A DNA stretch of 64,000 nt from Bacillota bacterium (GCA_023418995.1 JAEZYP010000044.1:248001-312000), one strand, 5' to 3'. Positions 43,533 through 53,396 are shown, counted from the first letter of the stretch. Notes: generated by a model not told the origin, from the sequence alone. Program-made: numbers and translations.

Positions 43533-44815
43533 TGATTCAGGTTGTAAGGGAAGGCGGAAATTTCAGCCGGGACTTTATCAAACAATTAAAATTGCGCAGT
43601 GAGAACTCGAATCGACAGGTAGATGCTGCTGTTTCCGAAATCATTGAAAATGTTCGTCAAAACGGGGATAGGGCGGTACGCGATTATACCTTGAAATTTG
43701 ATGGGAACGTTCCTGAGAAAATAGAAATCAGCAAAGTGGAAATGCGGGAATTGGAGAAACAGTGTGACCCCGAATTTGTTTCCGCGTTATGGCGCGCGGC
43801 TGAAAACATCAAGGATTTCCATAAGTGTCAAAAACAGCAGAGCTGGCTTAATACGCAGGAAAACGGTGTCATAATGGGGCAGCGTGTCCGCGGACTTTCA
43901 AAAGTCGGTATCTATGTGCCGGGAGGAACGGCGGCGTATCCTTCTTCTGTGCTCATGAACGCGATTCCGGCAAAAATAGCGGGCGTAGGGGAAATTATTA
44001 TGGTAACGCCGCCCGCAAAAGGCGGAAAACCCAACCCGGACATTATGGCAGCCGCTCTTGCGGCGGGTGTTGACCGGGTTTTCCTTGCGGGCGGCGCTCA
44101 GGCGGTTGCCGCGCTCGCTTATGGTACGCAGACGATTCCCAAGGTTGATAAGATTGTGGGTCCCGGCAATATCTATGTCGCCACCGCAAAAAAACATCTT
44201 TACGGAACAGTGGATATCGATATGATCGCCGGTCCGAGCGAGATTTTGGTCATAGCTGATGAAACAGCTAATCCAAAGTTTTTGGCGGCAGACTTGATGT
44301 CACAGGCGGAGCATGATGTTTTAGCCTCTGCCATTTTACTGACTACCTCTGAGAAAATCGCGGAAGCAACCGTAGAAGAAATTTACAAACAGATTGAGCA
44401 CCTCTCCCGCAAAGAGATCATCAATCAATCTCTGGATCAGTTTGGTGCGATTATCGTATGTAAGAGTATGGAAGAAGCCGTTGAATTCGCGAACGAGCTA
44501 GCTCCGGAACATCTTGAGGTTTGCGCCACGAATCCGATGGAATTTATCGGTAAAATCGATAACGCAGGCTCTGTTTTTCTCGGGAACTATTCCCCGGAGC
44601 CGCTCGGAGATTATTATGCCGGTCCGAACCATGTTCTTCCGACCAGCGGTACAGCAAGGTTCTTTTCTCCGCTGTCCGTAGACAGCTTTATTAAGAAATC
44701 CAGTTTTATCTATTATACAAAGGGCGCGCTGAAAACGGCACAGAAAGACATTATTAAGCTCGCCGAAACGGAGGGTTTGACCGCACACGCAAATTCAATT
44801 CAGGTGAGGCGATAA
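43532..44815 (+). CDS. hisD: Histidinol dehydrogenase
   Basis: 427 residues, overlapping hisG by one base. Oxidises histidinol to histidine with NAD in two steps using zinc. VGIYVPGGTAAYPSSVLMNA near 127, KIVGPGNIYVATAKKHLYG near 207, IDMIAGPSEILVIAD near 230 and NHVLPTSGTARFFSPLSV near 365 are characteristic and include the catalytic Glu/His region. Confidence 0.97.
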   Translation: MIQVVREGGNFSRDFIKQLKLRSENSNRQVDAAVSEIIENVRQNGDRAVRDYTLKFDGNVPEKIEISKVEMRELEKQCDPEFVSALWRAAENIKDFHKCQKQQSWLNTQENGVIMGQRVRGLSKVGIYVPGGTAAYPSSVLMNAIPAKIAGVGEIIMVTPPAKGGKPNPDIMAAALAAGVDRVFLAGGAQAVAALAYGTQTIPKVDKIVGPGNIYVATAKKHLYGTVDIDMIAGPSEILVIADETANPKFLAADLMSQAEHDVLASAILLTTSEKIAEATVEEIYKQIEHLSRKEIINQSLDQFGAIIVCKSMEEAVEFANELAPEHLEVCATNPMEFIGKIDNAGSVFLGNYSPEPLGDYYAGPNHVLPTSGTARFFSPLSVDSFIKKSSFIYYTKGALKTAQKDIIKLAETEGLTAHANSIQVRR

Positions 44816-44818
44816 AAA

Positions 44819-45868
44819 TTGGAAGCTATATTAAACGAGAAAATAAAAGATTTAAAGCCCTATGATCCCATCACCGGCGACTACCCAATCCGCCTGGATG
44901 CGAACGAATCTTTTTTAAATGTACCGGATTTTATTAAGGTAAAGATAAGGGAAGCCGCCGCCGATACGGTCTATAACCGGTATCCCGATCCCTATGCTGT
45001 TGAATTATGCAAGAGCTTTGCTTCCTATTACAAGGTTAATCCTGATCTAGTTACCGCCGGAAACGGTTCCGATGAGTTAATTTCTATTATCCTCAACGCC
45101 TTCTTAATGAAAGGGGAGACCATGATGACGGTATCCCCGGATTTTTCGATGTATAAGTTTTATTCTTCCATCGTGGAAGCGGGCTGTATTGAATATCAAA
45201 AGAAACCGGATTTAACAATTGATGCGGACGAAATGATTGCGTTGGCAAAAGAAAACAAGGTGAAGCTGATTTTGTTTTCCAACCCCTGCAACCCGACTTC
45301 CCTTGGGTTAAGGCGAGAAGAGGTAAGAAAGCTTATTACTTTGGTAGACGCGCTTGTGATTGTAGATGAAGCCTACATGGACTTTTGGAATGAGTCTATG
45401 TTGCAGGAATTTGAAAATTATCAGAACCTCATTATTTTAAGAACCTGCTCCAAAGCGTTCGGTATGGCTGGAATCCGCCTCGGCTTCGCTGTTGCTAACG
45501 CAACTTTGACCAATGTATTAAAGGCGGTAAAATCGCCTTATAACGTAAATTCGCTGACACAGCAAATTGGAACCATTGTTCTAAATGAGCACGCTCTAAT
45601 TCGGAGTGCCGCGGAAGAAATAATCAGTTCTCAAAAAGCTCTTTACCAGGAGCTTAAGCGAATAGAAGGACAACACAGCAGCACAATGTATGTCTACCCA
45701 AGCGTAACGAATTTTCTTTTTATTAAAATGGAAAAAGCGAAAAAGATGTTTGAAGCACTCTTAAAGGCAGGAATTGCCGTACGCTATATGGGAGATTATC
45801 TCCGGATATCCGCAGGAAGTAAGGAAGAAAACGCTGCGTTGATCAAAGCGTTTGAAGCAGAAATATAA
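44819..45868 (+). CDS. hisC: Histidinol-phosphate aminotransferase
   Basis: 349 residues from TTG 44819, 3 bp after hisD. PLP class II aminotransferase. RLDANES near residue 24, TAGNGSDELISII near 79, LFSNPCNPTS near 156, IVDEAYMDF near 180 and the PLP lysine in RTCSKAFGMAGIRLGF near 213. Confidence 0.95.
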   Translation: MEAILNEKIKDLKPYDPITGDYPIRLDANESFLNVPDFIKVKIREAAADTVYNRYPDPYAVELCKSFASYYKVNPDLVTAGNGSDELISIILNAFLMKGETMMTVSPDFSMYKFYSSIVEAGCIEYQKKPDLTIDADEMIALAKENKVKLILFSNPCNPTSLGLRREEVRKLITLVDALVIVDEAYMDFWNESMLQEFENYQNLIILRTCSKAFGMAGIRLGFAVANATLTNVLKAVKSPYNVNSLTQQIGTIVLNEHALIRSAAEEIISSQKALYQELKRIEGQHSSTMYVYPSVTNFLFIKMEKAKKMFEALLKAGIAVRYMGDYLRISAGSKEENAALIKAFEAEI

Positions 45869-45897
45869 GTACATCTGTAAATCAGAAAAGAAAAGAG

Positions 45898-46482
45898 ATG
45901 CAGAACATGAGAACATCTGTTCAACAGCGTAAAACCAAGGAAACAGACATTGCCATCCGATTTTCTTTGGATGGCGGAGAGGTAGAGATTTCCACCGGCA
46001 TCGGCTTTTTTGATCACATGCTTAATTCCTTCGCAGTTCATGGGGGATTTGGTCTGCAGGTTGAAGCCGCCGGAGACCTATTGGTTGATTGCCATCACAC
46101 CATAGAGGATGTTGGCATAGTACTCGGAAAGGCTTTTGCGGAGGCAACCGGGGATAAAGCCGGAATTACACGCTTTGGAAGCTTTACCGTTCCGATGGAC
46201 GAAGCTTTAGCTTCTGCGGTTGTTGATATCAGCGGAAGACCATTTTTGGTGTTCCAGGCTGATTTCCAGCAGGAACGGCTAGGGGACTACGATACCTGCA
46301 TGACGGAAGAATTCTTGCGTGCTTTTGCAATGAATGCGGGAATCACCCTTCACGCCCGTGTGGAGTACGGTACAAACGCACACCATGAAACAGAGGCGAT
46401 GTTTAAAGCGGTTGCCCATGCGCTGCGTTTGGCGGTTGGCAAAACATCTTCGGGCATCCTTTCTACAAAGGGTTCCTTGTAA
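45898..46482 (+). CDS. hisB: Imidazoleglycerol-phosphate dehydratase
   Basis: 194 residues, the monofunctional form without phosphatase domain. Mn-dependent. FFDHMLNSFAVHGGF near 38, DCHHTIEDVGIVLG near 66 and HHETEAMFKAVAHALR near 163 hold the His/Glu metal ligands. Start ATG 45898 is the first in frame; ATG 45907 is an alternative. No separate histidinol-phosphatase gene is in the window. Confidence 0.96.
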   Translation: MQNMRTSVQQRKTKETDIAIRFSLDGGEVEISTGIGFFDHMLNSFAVHGGFGLQVEAAGDLLVDCHHTIEDVGIVLGKAFAEATGDKAGITRFGSFTVPMDEALASAVVDISGRPFLVFQADFQQERLGDYDTCMTEEFLRAFAMNAGITLHARVEYGTNAHHETEAMFKAVAHALRLAVGKTSSGILSTKGSL

Positions 46483-46505
46483 ATTGTAAAACTGGGGGTA
46501 GGCAT

Positions 46506-47234
46506 ATGGTTATCTTGCCTGCAATTGATATTAAAGACGGGGAATGTGTCCGTTTGCTAAAAGGCGATTATTCCACAGCCCATAAGGTAGCGGAAAGCGC
46601 CGTGGATACTGCGGCTCGGTTTAAGGACGCAGGAGCTCAGTGGCTCCATATGGTGGACCTGAACGGGGCAAAGGCTGCAAAACCGGTCAACGCTGATCTA
46701 ATTTTCCGAGTGCTGAAAAGCAGCGGTTTGAAAATAGAAATTGGCGGCGGAATCCGCAATATGGATACAATTGAATTTTATATTAAAAATGGTATTTCCA
46801 GGGTAATACTGGGTTCTGCTGCTATTAACAATCCTTCGTTCGTGAGAGAAGCCGTAACACAATTTGGGGATAAAATAGCAGTTGGGATTGACGCGTTAAA
46901 CGGATATGTAGCTGCCGATGGATGGACAAAAACGTCCAGTGTAAATTACATCGATATGGCAAAAGAAATGGAGCAGATCGGAGTAAAGTATATAATCTTT
47001 ACAGATATATCCAAGGATGGTACGCTGTCCGGCCCAAATCTGGTGATGCTAGATAAACTCAATCGTGCCGTAAGCTGCGATATTATTGCAAGCGGCGGCG
47101 TGAGTAACATCAAGGATATCGCGAATTTGCTGGATTTGGATGTGTACGGGGCAATCTGCGGAAAGGCTTTGTACTCTGAAACTCTTGACTTAAAATCTGC
47201 AATAGTCTTATGCAGAAGCGGAGAAGGGGAATAG
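46506..47234 (+). CDS. hisA: ProFAR isomerase HisA
   Basis: 242 residues, a TIM barrel. ILPAIDIKDGECVRLLKGDY start (Asp 8), EIGGGIRNM near 80, and FTDISKDGTLSGPN near 165 with the second catalytic Asp mark it as HisA rather than the related HisF, whose N-terminus is different. hisH normally precedes and hisF follows hisA; both are missing here. Confidence 0.95.
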   Translation: MVILPAIDIKDGECVRLLKGDYSTAHKVAESAVDTAARFKDAGAQWLHMVDLNGAKAAKPVNADLIFRVLKSSGLKIEIGGGIRNMDTIEFYIKNGISRVILGSAAINNPSFVREAVTQFGDKIAVGIDALNGYVAADGWTKTSSVNYIDMAKEMEQIGVKYIIFTDISKDGTLSGPNLVMLDKLNRAVSCDIIASGGVSNIKDIANLLDLDVYGAICGKALYSETLDLKSAIVLCRSGEGE

Positions 47235-47239
47235 CAGTA

Positions 47240-47599
47240 ATGTGTAAAACAGATGTAAAGCAAGATGCCTTTATAGATACTTTTTTTCAAAAATCGGATT
47301 TGATACCGGCAATCGTGCAGGAATACGGAACTAACGAGGTGCTCATGCTTGCTTATATGAATCGGAAGTCGATGAAAAAAACGCTTGAAACCGGCTATAC
47401 CTGGTTTTACAGTCGTTCCCGCAAAGAGCTTTGGAACAAAGGGGCTACTTCCGGTCATTTACAGAAAATTATAAGTATTCACGGAGATTGCGATAACGAC
47501 ACGCTGCTGGTTGTTGTAAAACAAATCGGAGCAGCATGCCACACGGGCGCACACAGCTGTTTTTTTAATGAGATTTGGAGGGATAACAAGAATGGATGA
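47240..47599 (+). CDS. hisI: Phosphoribosyl-AMP cyclohydrolase
   Basis: 119 residues from ATG 47240, with AAGGGG upstream; an in-frame ATG at 47210 lies inside hisA. LMLAYMNRKSMKKTLETG, FYSRSRKELWNKGATSGH, the metal-binding GDCDNDTLLV and CHTGAHSCF are all family motifs. It is separate from hisE rather than fused. Confidence 0.96.
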   Translation: MCKTDVKQDAFIDTFFQKSDLIPAIVQEYGTNEVLMLAYMNRKSMKKTLETGYTWFYSRSRKELWNKGATSGHLQKIISIHGDCDNDTLLVVVKQIGAACHTGAHSCFFNEIWRDNKNG

Positions 47600-47918
47600 T
47601 ACAATGCAGGAGCTTTATCAAACGATACTGAGCCGAAAAGAAACGAAAGAGGAAGGTTCCTACACCTGCTATTTGTTTGAAAAGGGTTTAGATAAAATTT
47701 TAAAAAAGTGCGGAGAAGAGTGCAGCGAAGTAATTATTGCCGCAAAAAATGGAGATAACGCGGAAACCGTGCTTGAGATTTCTGATTTGCTTTACCATCT
47801 TACCGTTCTGATGGTTAATGAAGGTATCACACTGGACGCGGTAAAAGCGGAATTGGACAAACGCAGTGAGAAGAAAGGAAACCTTAAAAGCTTTCATCAA
47901 GTTAATAAAAACAGCTAA
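47592..47918 (+). CDS. hisE: Phosphoribosyl-ATP pyrophosphatase
   Basis: 108 residues from ATG 47592, with GGAGGG upstream; overlaps hisI by 8 nt. All-alpha MazG-like fold. SYTCYLFEKGLDKILKKCGEE and CSEVIIAAKN, then EISDLLYHLTVLM supply the metal-binding Glu/Asp set. Last gene of the his operon. Confidence 0.96.
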   Translation: MDDTMQELYQTILSRKETKEEGSYTCYLFEKGLDKILKKCGEECSEVIIAAKNGDNAETVLEISDLLYHLTVLMVNEGITLDAVKAELDKRSEKKGNLKSFHQVNKNS

Positions 47919-48025
47919 TCGGCGGTAGGTAAGAGCAGCGGCTTTTTTACTGTAAAATGGTATTGATACTTTTTGCTTATTCGTTTTGATGATATAATGC
48001 ATCATAAATAAAATAGGAGGTTGTT

Positions 48026-48814
48026 ATGAAAAAACCAATCAGTATTTTATTGATCATCCTAATTTTTATTTCTATGATCATCGGGTGTAACACAGAGAAT
48101 TCTCAAACGCTCGAAGAAACAAAAAATGCAAGTCAAGTATCGCTAAGCAGTACAAGCACGCCGTCTTCCAATGCTTCCTCCGCTGCTGACAGTCAGACCT
48201 TGTCAGAAAATACCAGTTTAGCCCCATCTGTTTCGTCGCAGGCAAGCTCACAAACTCAAAATACTAAAGGTGAGTTGACTCTAAATTTAAGCAATGAACT
48301 CAATCGTTTATTCAGCGGAAAATACTATTTCAGGGAAACTGTAAAAACAGATGAACCTACGCTACATGTTTCCGTTACGCAAACAGACGGAAAAAACTAT
48401 TATCTGCTGATGTACAACAGTGCAAGCGGTGAGAACGAAAATGCAGTAGCTCCAATTGAAGTGATTGGTGATGATATGTACGAGATTGACCACAAGAAAA
48501 AAACAGTTACAAAACTCACAGGGCAAAGCTGGGCTTACGGCAATGAAAAAGATATTTACGCCGCAATACTGCCTCCGGTTGCAAATTATACGGGCAGCGA
48601 AACAGTAACGGAAAACGGGAAGCGACTTACTCAAGAAAGCTATACGGATAAGAGCGGGACGGTAATCAAGTATTATTACGATGGAGATAAACTGCAAAGA
48701 TACGACTGTGTCGCAGGCGGAAAAGTAGTTTCTTCCCATTCTATCGTCTATTCCAGTAAGCTTGACGAAAGCTTGTTTGAATTCCCTAAGGGTTATAAAA
48801 TTATCGGTAAATAA
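48026..48814 (+). CDS. Predicted lipoprotein with Ser/Thr-rich linker
   Basis: 262 residues. Lipobox IIGC with Cys at residue 21, then a Ser/Thr/Ala/Gln-rich linker (about 25-85) and a globular domain rich in beta strands (LRRYDCV-like repeats of Tyr-Asp-Gly). It looks like an exported surface lipoprotein with a LolA-like or DUF4412-like C-terminal fold; that comparison is tentative. An extended -10 (TGATATAAT, ending 47998) and AGGAGG precede it. A terminator follows. Confidence 0.75.
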   Translation: MKKPISILLIILIFISMIIGCNTENSQTLEETKNASQVSLSSTSTPSSNASSAADSQTLSENTSLAPSVSSQASSQTQNTKGELTLNLSNELNRLFSGKYYFRETVKTDEPTLHVSVTQTDGKNYYLLMYNSASGENENAVAPIEVIGDDMYEIDHKKKTVTKLTGQSWAYGNEKDIYAAILPPVANYTGSETVTENGKRLTQESYTDKSGTVIKYYYDGDKLQRYDCVAGGKVVSSHSIVYSSKLDESLFEFPKGYKIIGK

Positions 48815-48825
48815 CAATCATGTGT

Positions 48826-48871
48826 AAAAATCCTCTGAGGAGCCGAATATTCGGTCTTCAGAGGATTTTTT
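48826..48871. terminator. Bidirectional terminator after the lipoprotein gene
   Basis: TCCTCTGA (48831-48838) pairs with TCAGAGGA (48858-48865), with an inner CCGAATATTCGG palindrome. A5 and T6 tracts flank the stem, so it serves both strands. Confidence 0.85.
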
Positions 48872-48907
48872 AATGATTGTTATTCTATTGGGATAATTGA
48901 ATCAGCG

Positions 48908-49867
48908 TCAATTCCACTTATGAAAATCGTTTAAAAACCAGACTTCTTTCGCTTCGAATGCCCTGTCGTTTAAATAATTGAGAATTCCGGCATCGGTCGA
49001 AAAGATGAATTTCAATTTATAGGAGTAGAGAGCCTGAAATTTAAAACCGGCTTGTTTATTGATTTCATTGGTTCCGTATTTTCCGTCACCCGCAAGCGGG
49101 TGTCCTATTGAAGCAAGATGAGCCCTGATCTGATGAGTGCGACCTGTCAGCAATTCTACTTCCAGAAGACTGAATTTTGCCCGTTCCTCCAAAACACGGT
49201 AACGGGTCCGAATGGATTTAGACTCATCGGTCTCTTTACTGGAAATATAGACTCTGTTTTGACTTTCATTCTTCGCCAGAAAAGCTTCCAGAGTAGCCTC
49301 CTTACTATCCATTTTTCCGTAGACAATACAAAGATAGAGCTTTTTCAGTTCCCGCCGTTTCACTTTATCGTTCATAATGCGAAGGGTTTCCGCGTTTTTC
49401 GCCGCCATGACGATGCCTCCGGTATTCCGGTCGATTCGATTAATCAGCGCTGGGGCAAAGGAGGACTCATTTTCCGGGTTATACTCTTTTTTATCGAATA
49501 AATAATGCTGTATTCGTGCGATTAACGAGTCAAAATGATAGTTTTCGTCCGGGTGCACAATCAGACCGGGCTTTTTGTCGAGAATCAAAATATTCTCATC
49601 TTCAAAAATAATATTCAATTGATTGGGTGCTTTTAGAAAATCATATTCCTTCGGTTCCTGCTGAAAGAACTCATCCTTCAGGTACATTGTAAGTACGTCG
49701 CCCTCCACTAGCCTTGTGGAGATTTCGCAGCGTTTTCCGTTGAGCTTAATACCTTTTTTTCTGATGCTTTTATACATCATGGCCTGCGGCAGATTATTGT
49801 AGGATTTGGTAAGGAATTTATCAAGGCGCTGACCTGCGTCATTCCTTCCGATAACTACTTCTTTCAT
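48908..49867 (-). CDS. RluA-family RNA pseudouridine synthase (RluC/RluD-like)
   Basis: 319 residues. N-terminal S4 RNA-binding domain (about 12-75) and catalytic domain with LINRIDRNTGGIVMAA near residue 138, where the Asp is the catalytic residue, and ELLTGRTHQIRAHLASIGHPLAGDGKYG near 240. Makes pseudouridine in rRNA; which site cannot be told. Convergent with the lipoprotein gene and divergent from pyrE. Confidence 0.92.
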   Translation of the reverse strand: MKEVVIGRNDAGQRLDKFLTKSYNNLPQAMMYKSIRKKGIKLNGKRCEISTRLVEGDVLTMYLKDEFFQQEPKEYDFLKAPNQLNIIFEDENILILDKKPGLIVHPDENYHFDSLIARIQHYLFDKKEYNPENESSFAPALINRIDRNTGGIVMAAKNAETLRIMNDKVKRRELKKLYLCIVYGKMDSKEATLEAFLAKNESQNRVYISSKETDESKSIRTRYRVLEERAKFSLLEVELLTGRTHQIRAHLASIGHPLAGDGKYGTNEINKQAGFKFQALYSYKLKFIFSTDAGILNYLNDRAFEAKEVWFLNDFHKWN

Positions 49868-49955
49868 ATTTTATAGAGCTCCTTAATTCATTATTGCTTC
49901 GTTATAATAAAAAGATTATAACATGATTGAATCAGTCCGAAAAGGTGAAATTTAC

Positions 49956-49984
49956 TTTTCAAAAAATATAAATTAGTATATAAT
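49956..49984 (+). promoter_or_regulatory. Possible promoter of pyrE
   Basis: A perfect TATAAT (49979-49984) with a weak TTTTCA 17 bp upstream. AAAGGAGAGC precedes the ATG. Confidence 0.45.
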
Positions 49985-50013
49985 AAAACAAAAGAAAACA
50001 AAGGAGAGCATTT

Positions 50014-50595
50014 ATGATTACACAGGCTAGAGTAATGGAAATTTTAAAAGAAGCCGGAGTTTTATTGGAGGGACACTTTAAGTTGACTTCCGGCAGACAC
50101 AGTAATAAATACCTGCAGTGCGCAAAAATATTTCGCAACACCAAATATAGTGAGGAGCTTTGCGCAGCCTTAGCGGAGCAGTACCAGAGCGAAGGGGTTG
50201 AGGTCGTAATCGGACCAGCAATGGGCGCGGTTCAAATGGCATATGAGGTCAGTCGTTCTTTAAAATGCGAAAACTTTTTTACCGAGCGGGATGAAGAAGG
50301 AAAGATGGTTCTTAGACGTGGCTTTGAGGTAAAACCGGGTGAAAAAGTTTTAGTTGTTGAAGATGTAGTAACGACCGGTGGCTCCGTTCGTGAGGTAATT
50401 GAGTTGGTAAAAGCGACCGGTGGAAATGTGGTTGGCGTAGGCTCAATTGTAGACCGTACCGGAGGGAAAATAGATTTTGGCGTACCGTTCAAAGCGGTTA
50501 TTTCGGTGGATGTGGAATCCTGGGAGCCGGAGGAATGCCCCCTCTGCAAAGCTGGTGCGTCAGCACCAATAAAACCCGGAAGCAGAAAAATATAA
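50014..50595 (+). CDS. pyrE: Orotate phosphoribosyltransferase
   Basis: 193 residues. Makes OMP from orotate and PRPP. LTSGRHSNKYLQCAKIF near residue 24, ERDEEGKMVLRRGF near 92 and the PRPP loop VLVVEDVVTTGGSVREV near 113. A CPLC pair near the C-terminus may bind metal. It stands apart from other pyr genes here. Confidence 0.95.
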   Translation: MITQARVMEILKEAGVLLEGHFKLTSGRHSNKYLQCAKIFRNTKYSEELCAALAEQYQSEGVEVVIGPAMGAVQMAYEVSRSLKCENFFTERDEEGKMVLRRGFEVKPGEKVLVVEDVVTTGGSVREVIELVKATGGNVVGVGSIVDRTGGKIDFGVPFKAVISVDVESWEPEECPLCKAGASAPIKPGSRKI

Positions 50596-50651
50596 CATTT
50601 GATTTAGGCAAACTGTTATCTGTTGTGCCACAAAGAAAGGAGAACAGGTGA

Positions 50652-51401
50652 ATGAGCGGACAAAACAAAAATGCAAACGAAAGCGAAAATGCCGCTTCTT
50701 CTTTACACAACGGACACAGGGGACGGGTGAAAAATAAATTTTTATCGGAAGGGCTGGATCGTTTTGAGCCCCATGAGGTACTGGAGATTCTCCTTTATTA
50801 TGCCATACCGTTAAAGGATACCAATCCAATCGGTCATGCACTGCTTAGGAAATTCGGTTCCCTTTCCGCTGTTTTTGACGCTCCGATTGAGGAATTAATC
50901 CAAGTGGAGGGTATCGGAAAATCTGCCGCGACCCTTATCAAGCTGATTCCTCAGCTGTGCAGAAGATACCAGGAAAATCTGGAGCGCGACAAAAACTGGA
51001 TTTTCAGCTACGACGAGGCGGGCAAATACTTGATCACTAAATTCATCGGACGTTCCGACGAGGTGATCATCCTGATGCTGCTGGACAGTAAGAATCGTAT
51101 GATTTACTGCGGAGTGGTGAACGAAGGCACTGCCACTACCGCAAATATATATGTTAAAAAGATTGTGAAGCTGGCTGTTCAGTATAACGCAGTGTATGCG
51201 ATTTTATCCCATAATCATCCCAGCGGGAATTGTATGCCGTCTAAACAGGATATTAGCTCAACGCAGTGGATTTATGAAGCACTTCTTACAATAGAGGTCA
51301 AATTAATTGATCATATTATTGTCAGCGGAAGTGATTATTTATCGATTGCGAAGAGCAGAATTATGTCTGACATATTTGATTTGGATTCAGATACGGAGTA
51401 A
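50652..51401 (+). CDS. radC: RadC-family protein (JAMM domain)
   Basis: 249 residues. N-terminal helix-hairpin-helix region (VEGIGKSAATLIKL near 95) and C-terminal JAB/MPN domain with YAILSHNHPSGNCMPSKQD near 185, holding the HxH...D zinc ligands. Function in the cell is uncertain; the historic DNA-repair role is doubtful. It precedes uvrB by 3 bp, so it is in the uvr operon. Confidence 0.95.
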   Translation: MSGQNKNANESENAASSLHNGHRGRVKNKFLSEGLDRFEPHEVLEILLYYAIPLKDTNPIGHALLRKFGSLSAVFDAPIEELIQVEGIGKSAATLIKLIPQLCRRYQENLERDKNWIFSYDEAGKYLITKFIGRSDEVIILMLLDSKNRMIYCGVVNEGTATTANIYVKKIVKLAVQYNAVYAILSHNHPSGNCMPSKQDISSTQWIYEALLTIEVKLIDHIIVSGSDYLSIAKSRIMSDIFDLDSDTE

Positions 51402-51404
51402 AAA

Positions 51405-53363
51405 ATGGATTTTAAATTAGTTTCTCAATATCAACCAACAGGAGATCAGCCCAAAGCGATTCAGCAGCTTGTCGACGGAATCCAAAACGGAGACCGGGAG
51501 CAAACGCTGCTTGGCGTAACCGGTTCCGGAAAAACATTTACGATGGCCAATGTTATTGCTCGGCTTAACCGGCCAACGCTGGTGCTGGCGCATAATAAAA
51601 CCTTGGCAGCGCAGCTATGTTCGGAATTTCGGGAGTTCTTTCCTGAAAATTCGGTTGAATATTTTGTAAGCTACTACGACTACTATCAGCCGGAGGCTTA
51701 TATCGCTACAACAGACACATATATTGAAAAAGATTCCGCAATTAACGAAGAGATTGAAAAGCTGAGGCATTCCGCGACCTCGGCGCTGTCTGAGCGCCGT
51801 GATGTAATTATTGTCGCCAGCGTATCCTGTATTTACACCCTTGGGGACCCGATCGATTACCGTACCATGGTGATTTCCTTACGCCCTGGGATGCAGAAAA
51901 GCCGGGATGATCTGTTGCGCAAGCTCGTAGAGCTTCAATATGAGCGCAATGATATCAATTTTATTCGGAACAAATTTCGTGTACGCGGCGACGTTGTAGA
52001 AATTTTTCCTGCTCAATCAAGTGAAACCGCGATTCGAGTTGAGTTTTTCGGAGATGAAATTGATCGGATTTCGGAAATCAATGTCCTGACTGGGGAATTA
52101 AAGGCGCAGTTAAAGCACGTTGCGATCTACCCGGCTTCGCATTATATCGTTCCCCGGGAGAAAATGATGCGCGCCCTTGGAACCATCGAGGGAGAAATGG
52201 AAGAGCGGGTGGAATTTTTTAAGAGCAACGGAAAGCTGATAGAAGCACAGCGCATTCAGGAGCGTACCCGGTACGACATTGAAATGCTGGGCGAAATCGG
52301 CTTCTGCAAAGGAATTGAAAACTATTCCCGCGTTTTGTCGGGGCGAGCTCCCGGCAGTTCTCCGTTTACGCTGCTGGACTACTTCCCGGAAGATTTTCTG
52401 CTCTTTGTTGACGAATCGCACGTTTCCTTACCGCAGGTTCGCTCCATGTATGCTGGCGACCGGGCACGGAAACAATCCCTAATTGACTTCGGCTTTCGGC
52501 TGCCGTCTGCCCTTGATAACCGTCCATTGAATTTTGATGAATTTTACGCTCATATCAATCAGGCGGTTTTTGTCAGCGCGACTCCGGGAGATTTTGAAAA
52601 AGAGAAATCCGCGCAAATTGTAGAGCAGGTTATCCGGCCTACCGGCCTGATCGACCCGGAAATCGTCGTAAAACCCACGGACGGACAGATTGACGATTTG
52701 ATTTCTGAAATCAATGTAAGGACGGCGAACAGAGAAAGAATTCTGGTTACAACGCTTACAAAAAAAATGGCAGAGGACCTGACCTCCTACCTGGAGGGAA
52801 TGGGAATCCGCGTTCGGTATATGCATTATGACATCGATACGGTGGAACGCATGGAGATTATCCGCGACCTGCGTTTGGGGGAATTTGATGTTCTGGTCGG
52901 TATTAACCTTCTGCGCGAAGGGTTGGATATCCCCGAGGTTTCACTGGTGGCGATTCTGGACGCTGATAAAGAGGGCTTTCTGCGTTCGGAGCGTTCGCTT
53001 ATTCAGACAATTGGTCGCGCGGCCCGCAACGCAAAGGGACAGGTTATTATGTATGCCGATTCGGTGACGCCCTCTATGGAGCGTGCGATTCGGGAGACAG
53101 AACGCCGGCGCGATATCCAGATGGCTTATAATAAAGATCACGGAATCGTTCCGCAGACGATTATAAAGAAAGTTTCAGAAATATTGGAGATTTCAACGCA
53201 CAGTGAGGAAAAAGGGACGAAGAAAAAACGGCTTACCGCAATTGAGCGCAGACAGATGATAGAGCAGTTGACCAAAGAAATGAAGGCGGCGGCAAAGCTG
53301 CTTGAATTTGAGCATGCTGCCTATCTGCGCGATAAGATCAAGCAATTAAGCGGTGAGAAATAA
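51405..53363 (+). CDS. uvrB: Excinuclease ABC subunit B
   Basis: 652 residues, full length. DNA helicase-like damage verifier. Walker A GVTGSGKT near residue 39, the beta-hairpin region YYDYYQPEAY near 90, DESHVS near 338, SVTPS and motif VI QTIGRAARNAKG near 535, and a C-terminal UVR domain (KEMKAAAKLLEFEHAAYLRD) that contacts UvrC. Confidence 0.98.
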   Translation: MDFKLVSQYQPTGDQPKAIQQLVDGIQNGDREQTLLGVTGSGKTFTMANVIARLNRPTLVLAHNKTLAAQLCSEFREFFPENSVEYFVSYYDYYQPEAYIATTDTYIEKDSAINEEIEKLRHSATSALSERRDVIIVASVSCIYTLGDPIDYRTMVISLRPGMQKSRDDLLRKLVELQYERNDINFIRNKFRVRGDVVEIFPAQSSETAIRVEFFGDEIDRISEINVLTGELKAQLKHVAIYPASHYIVPREKMMRALGTIEGEMEERVEFFKSNGKLIEAQRIQERTRYDIEMLGEIGFCKGIENYSRVLSGRAPGSSPFTLLDYFPEDFLLFVDESHVSLPQVRSMYAGDRARKQSLIDFGFRLPSALDNRPLNFDEFYAHINQAVFVSATPGDFEKEKSAQIVEQVIRPTGLIDPEIVVKPTDGQIDDLISEINVRTANRERILVTTLTKKMAEDLTSYLEGMGIRVRYMHYDIDTVERMEIIRDLRLGEFDVLVGINLLREGLDIPEVSLVAILDADKEGFLRSERSLIQTIGRAARNAKGQVIMYADSVTPSMERAIRETERRRDIQMAYNKDHGIVPQTIIKKVSEILEISTHSEEKGTKKKRLTAIERRQMIEQLTKEMKAAAKLLEFEHAAYLRDKIKQLSGEK

Positions 53364-53396
53364 TCAGTTTGCATTTTTTATGGAGGATAACGATTC

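Noticed and set aside
46506..47234. Possibility that the hisA gene is hisF
   Set aside because: The N-terminus (ILPAIDIKDGECVRL) and FTDISKDGTLSGPN are HisA-type, so hisF is really absent here.
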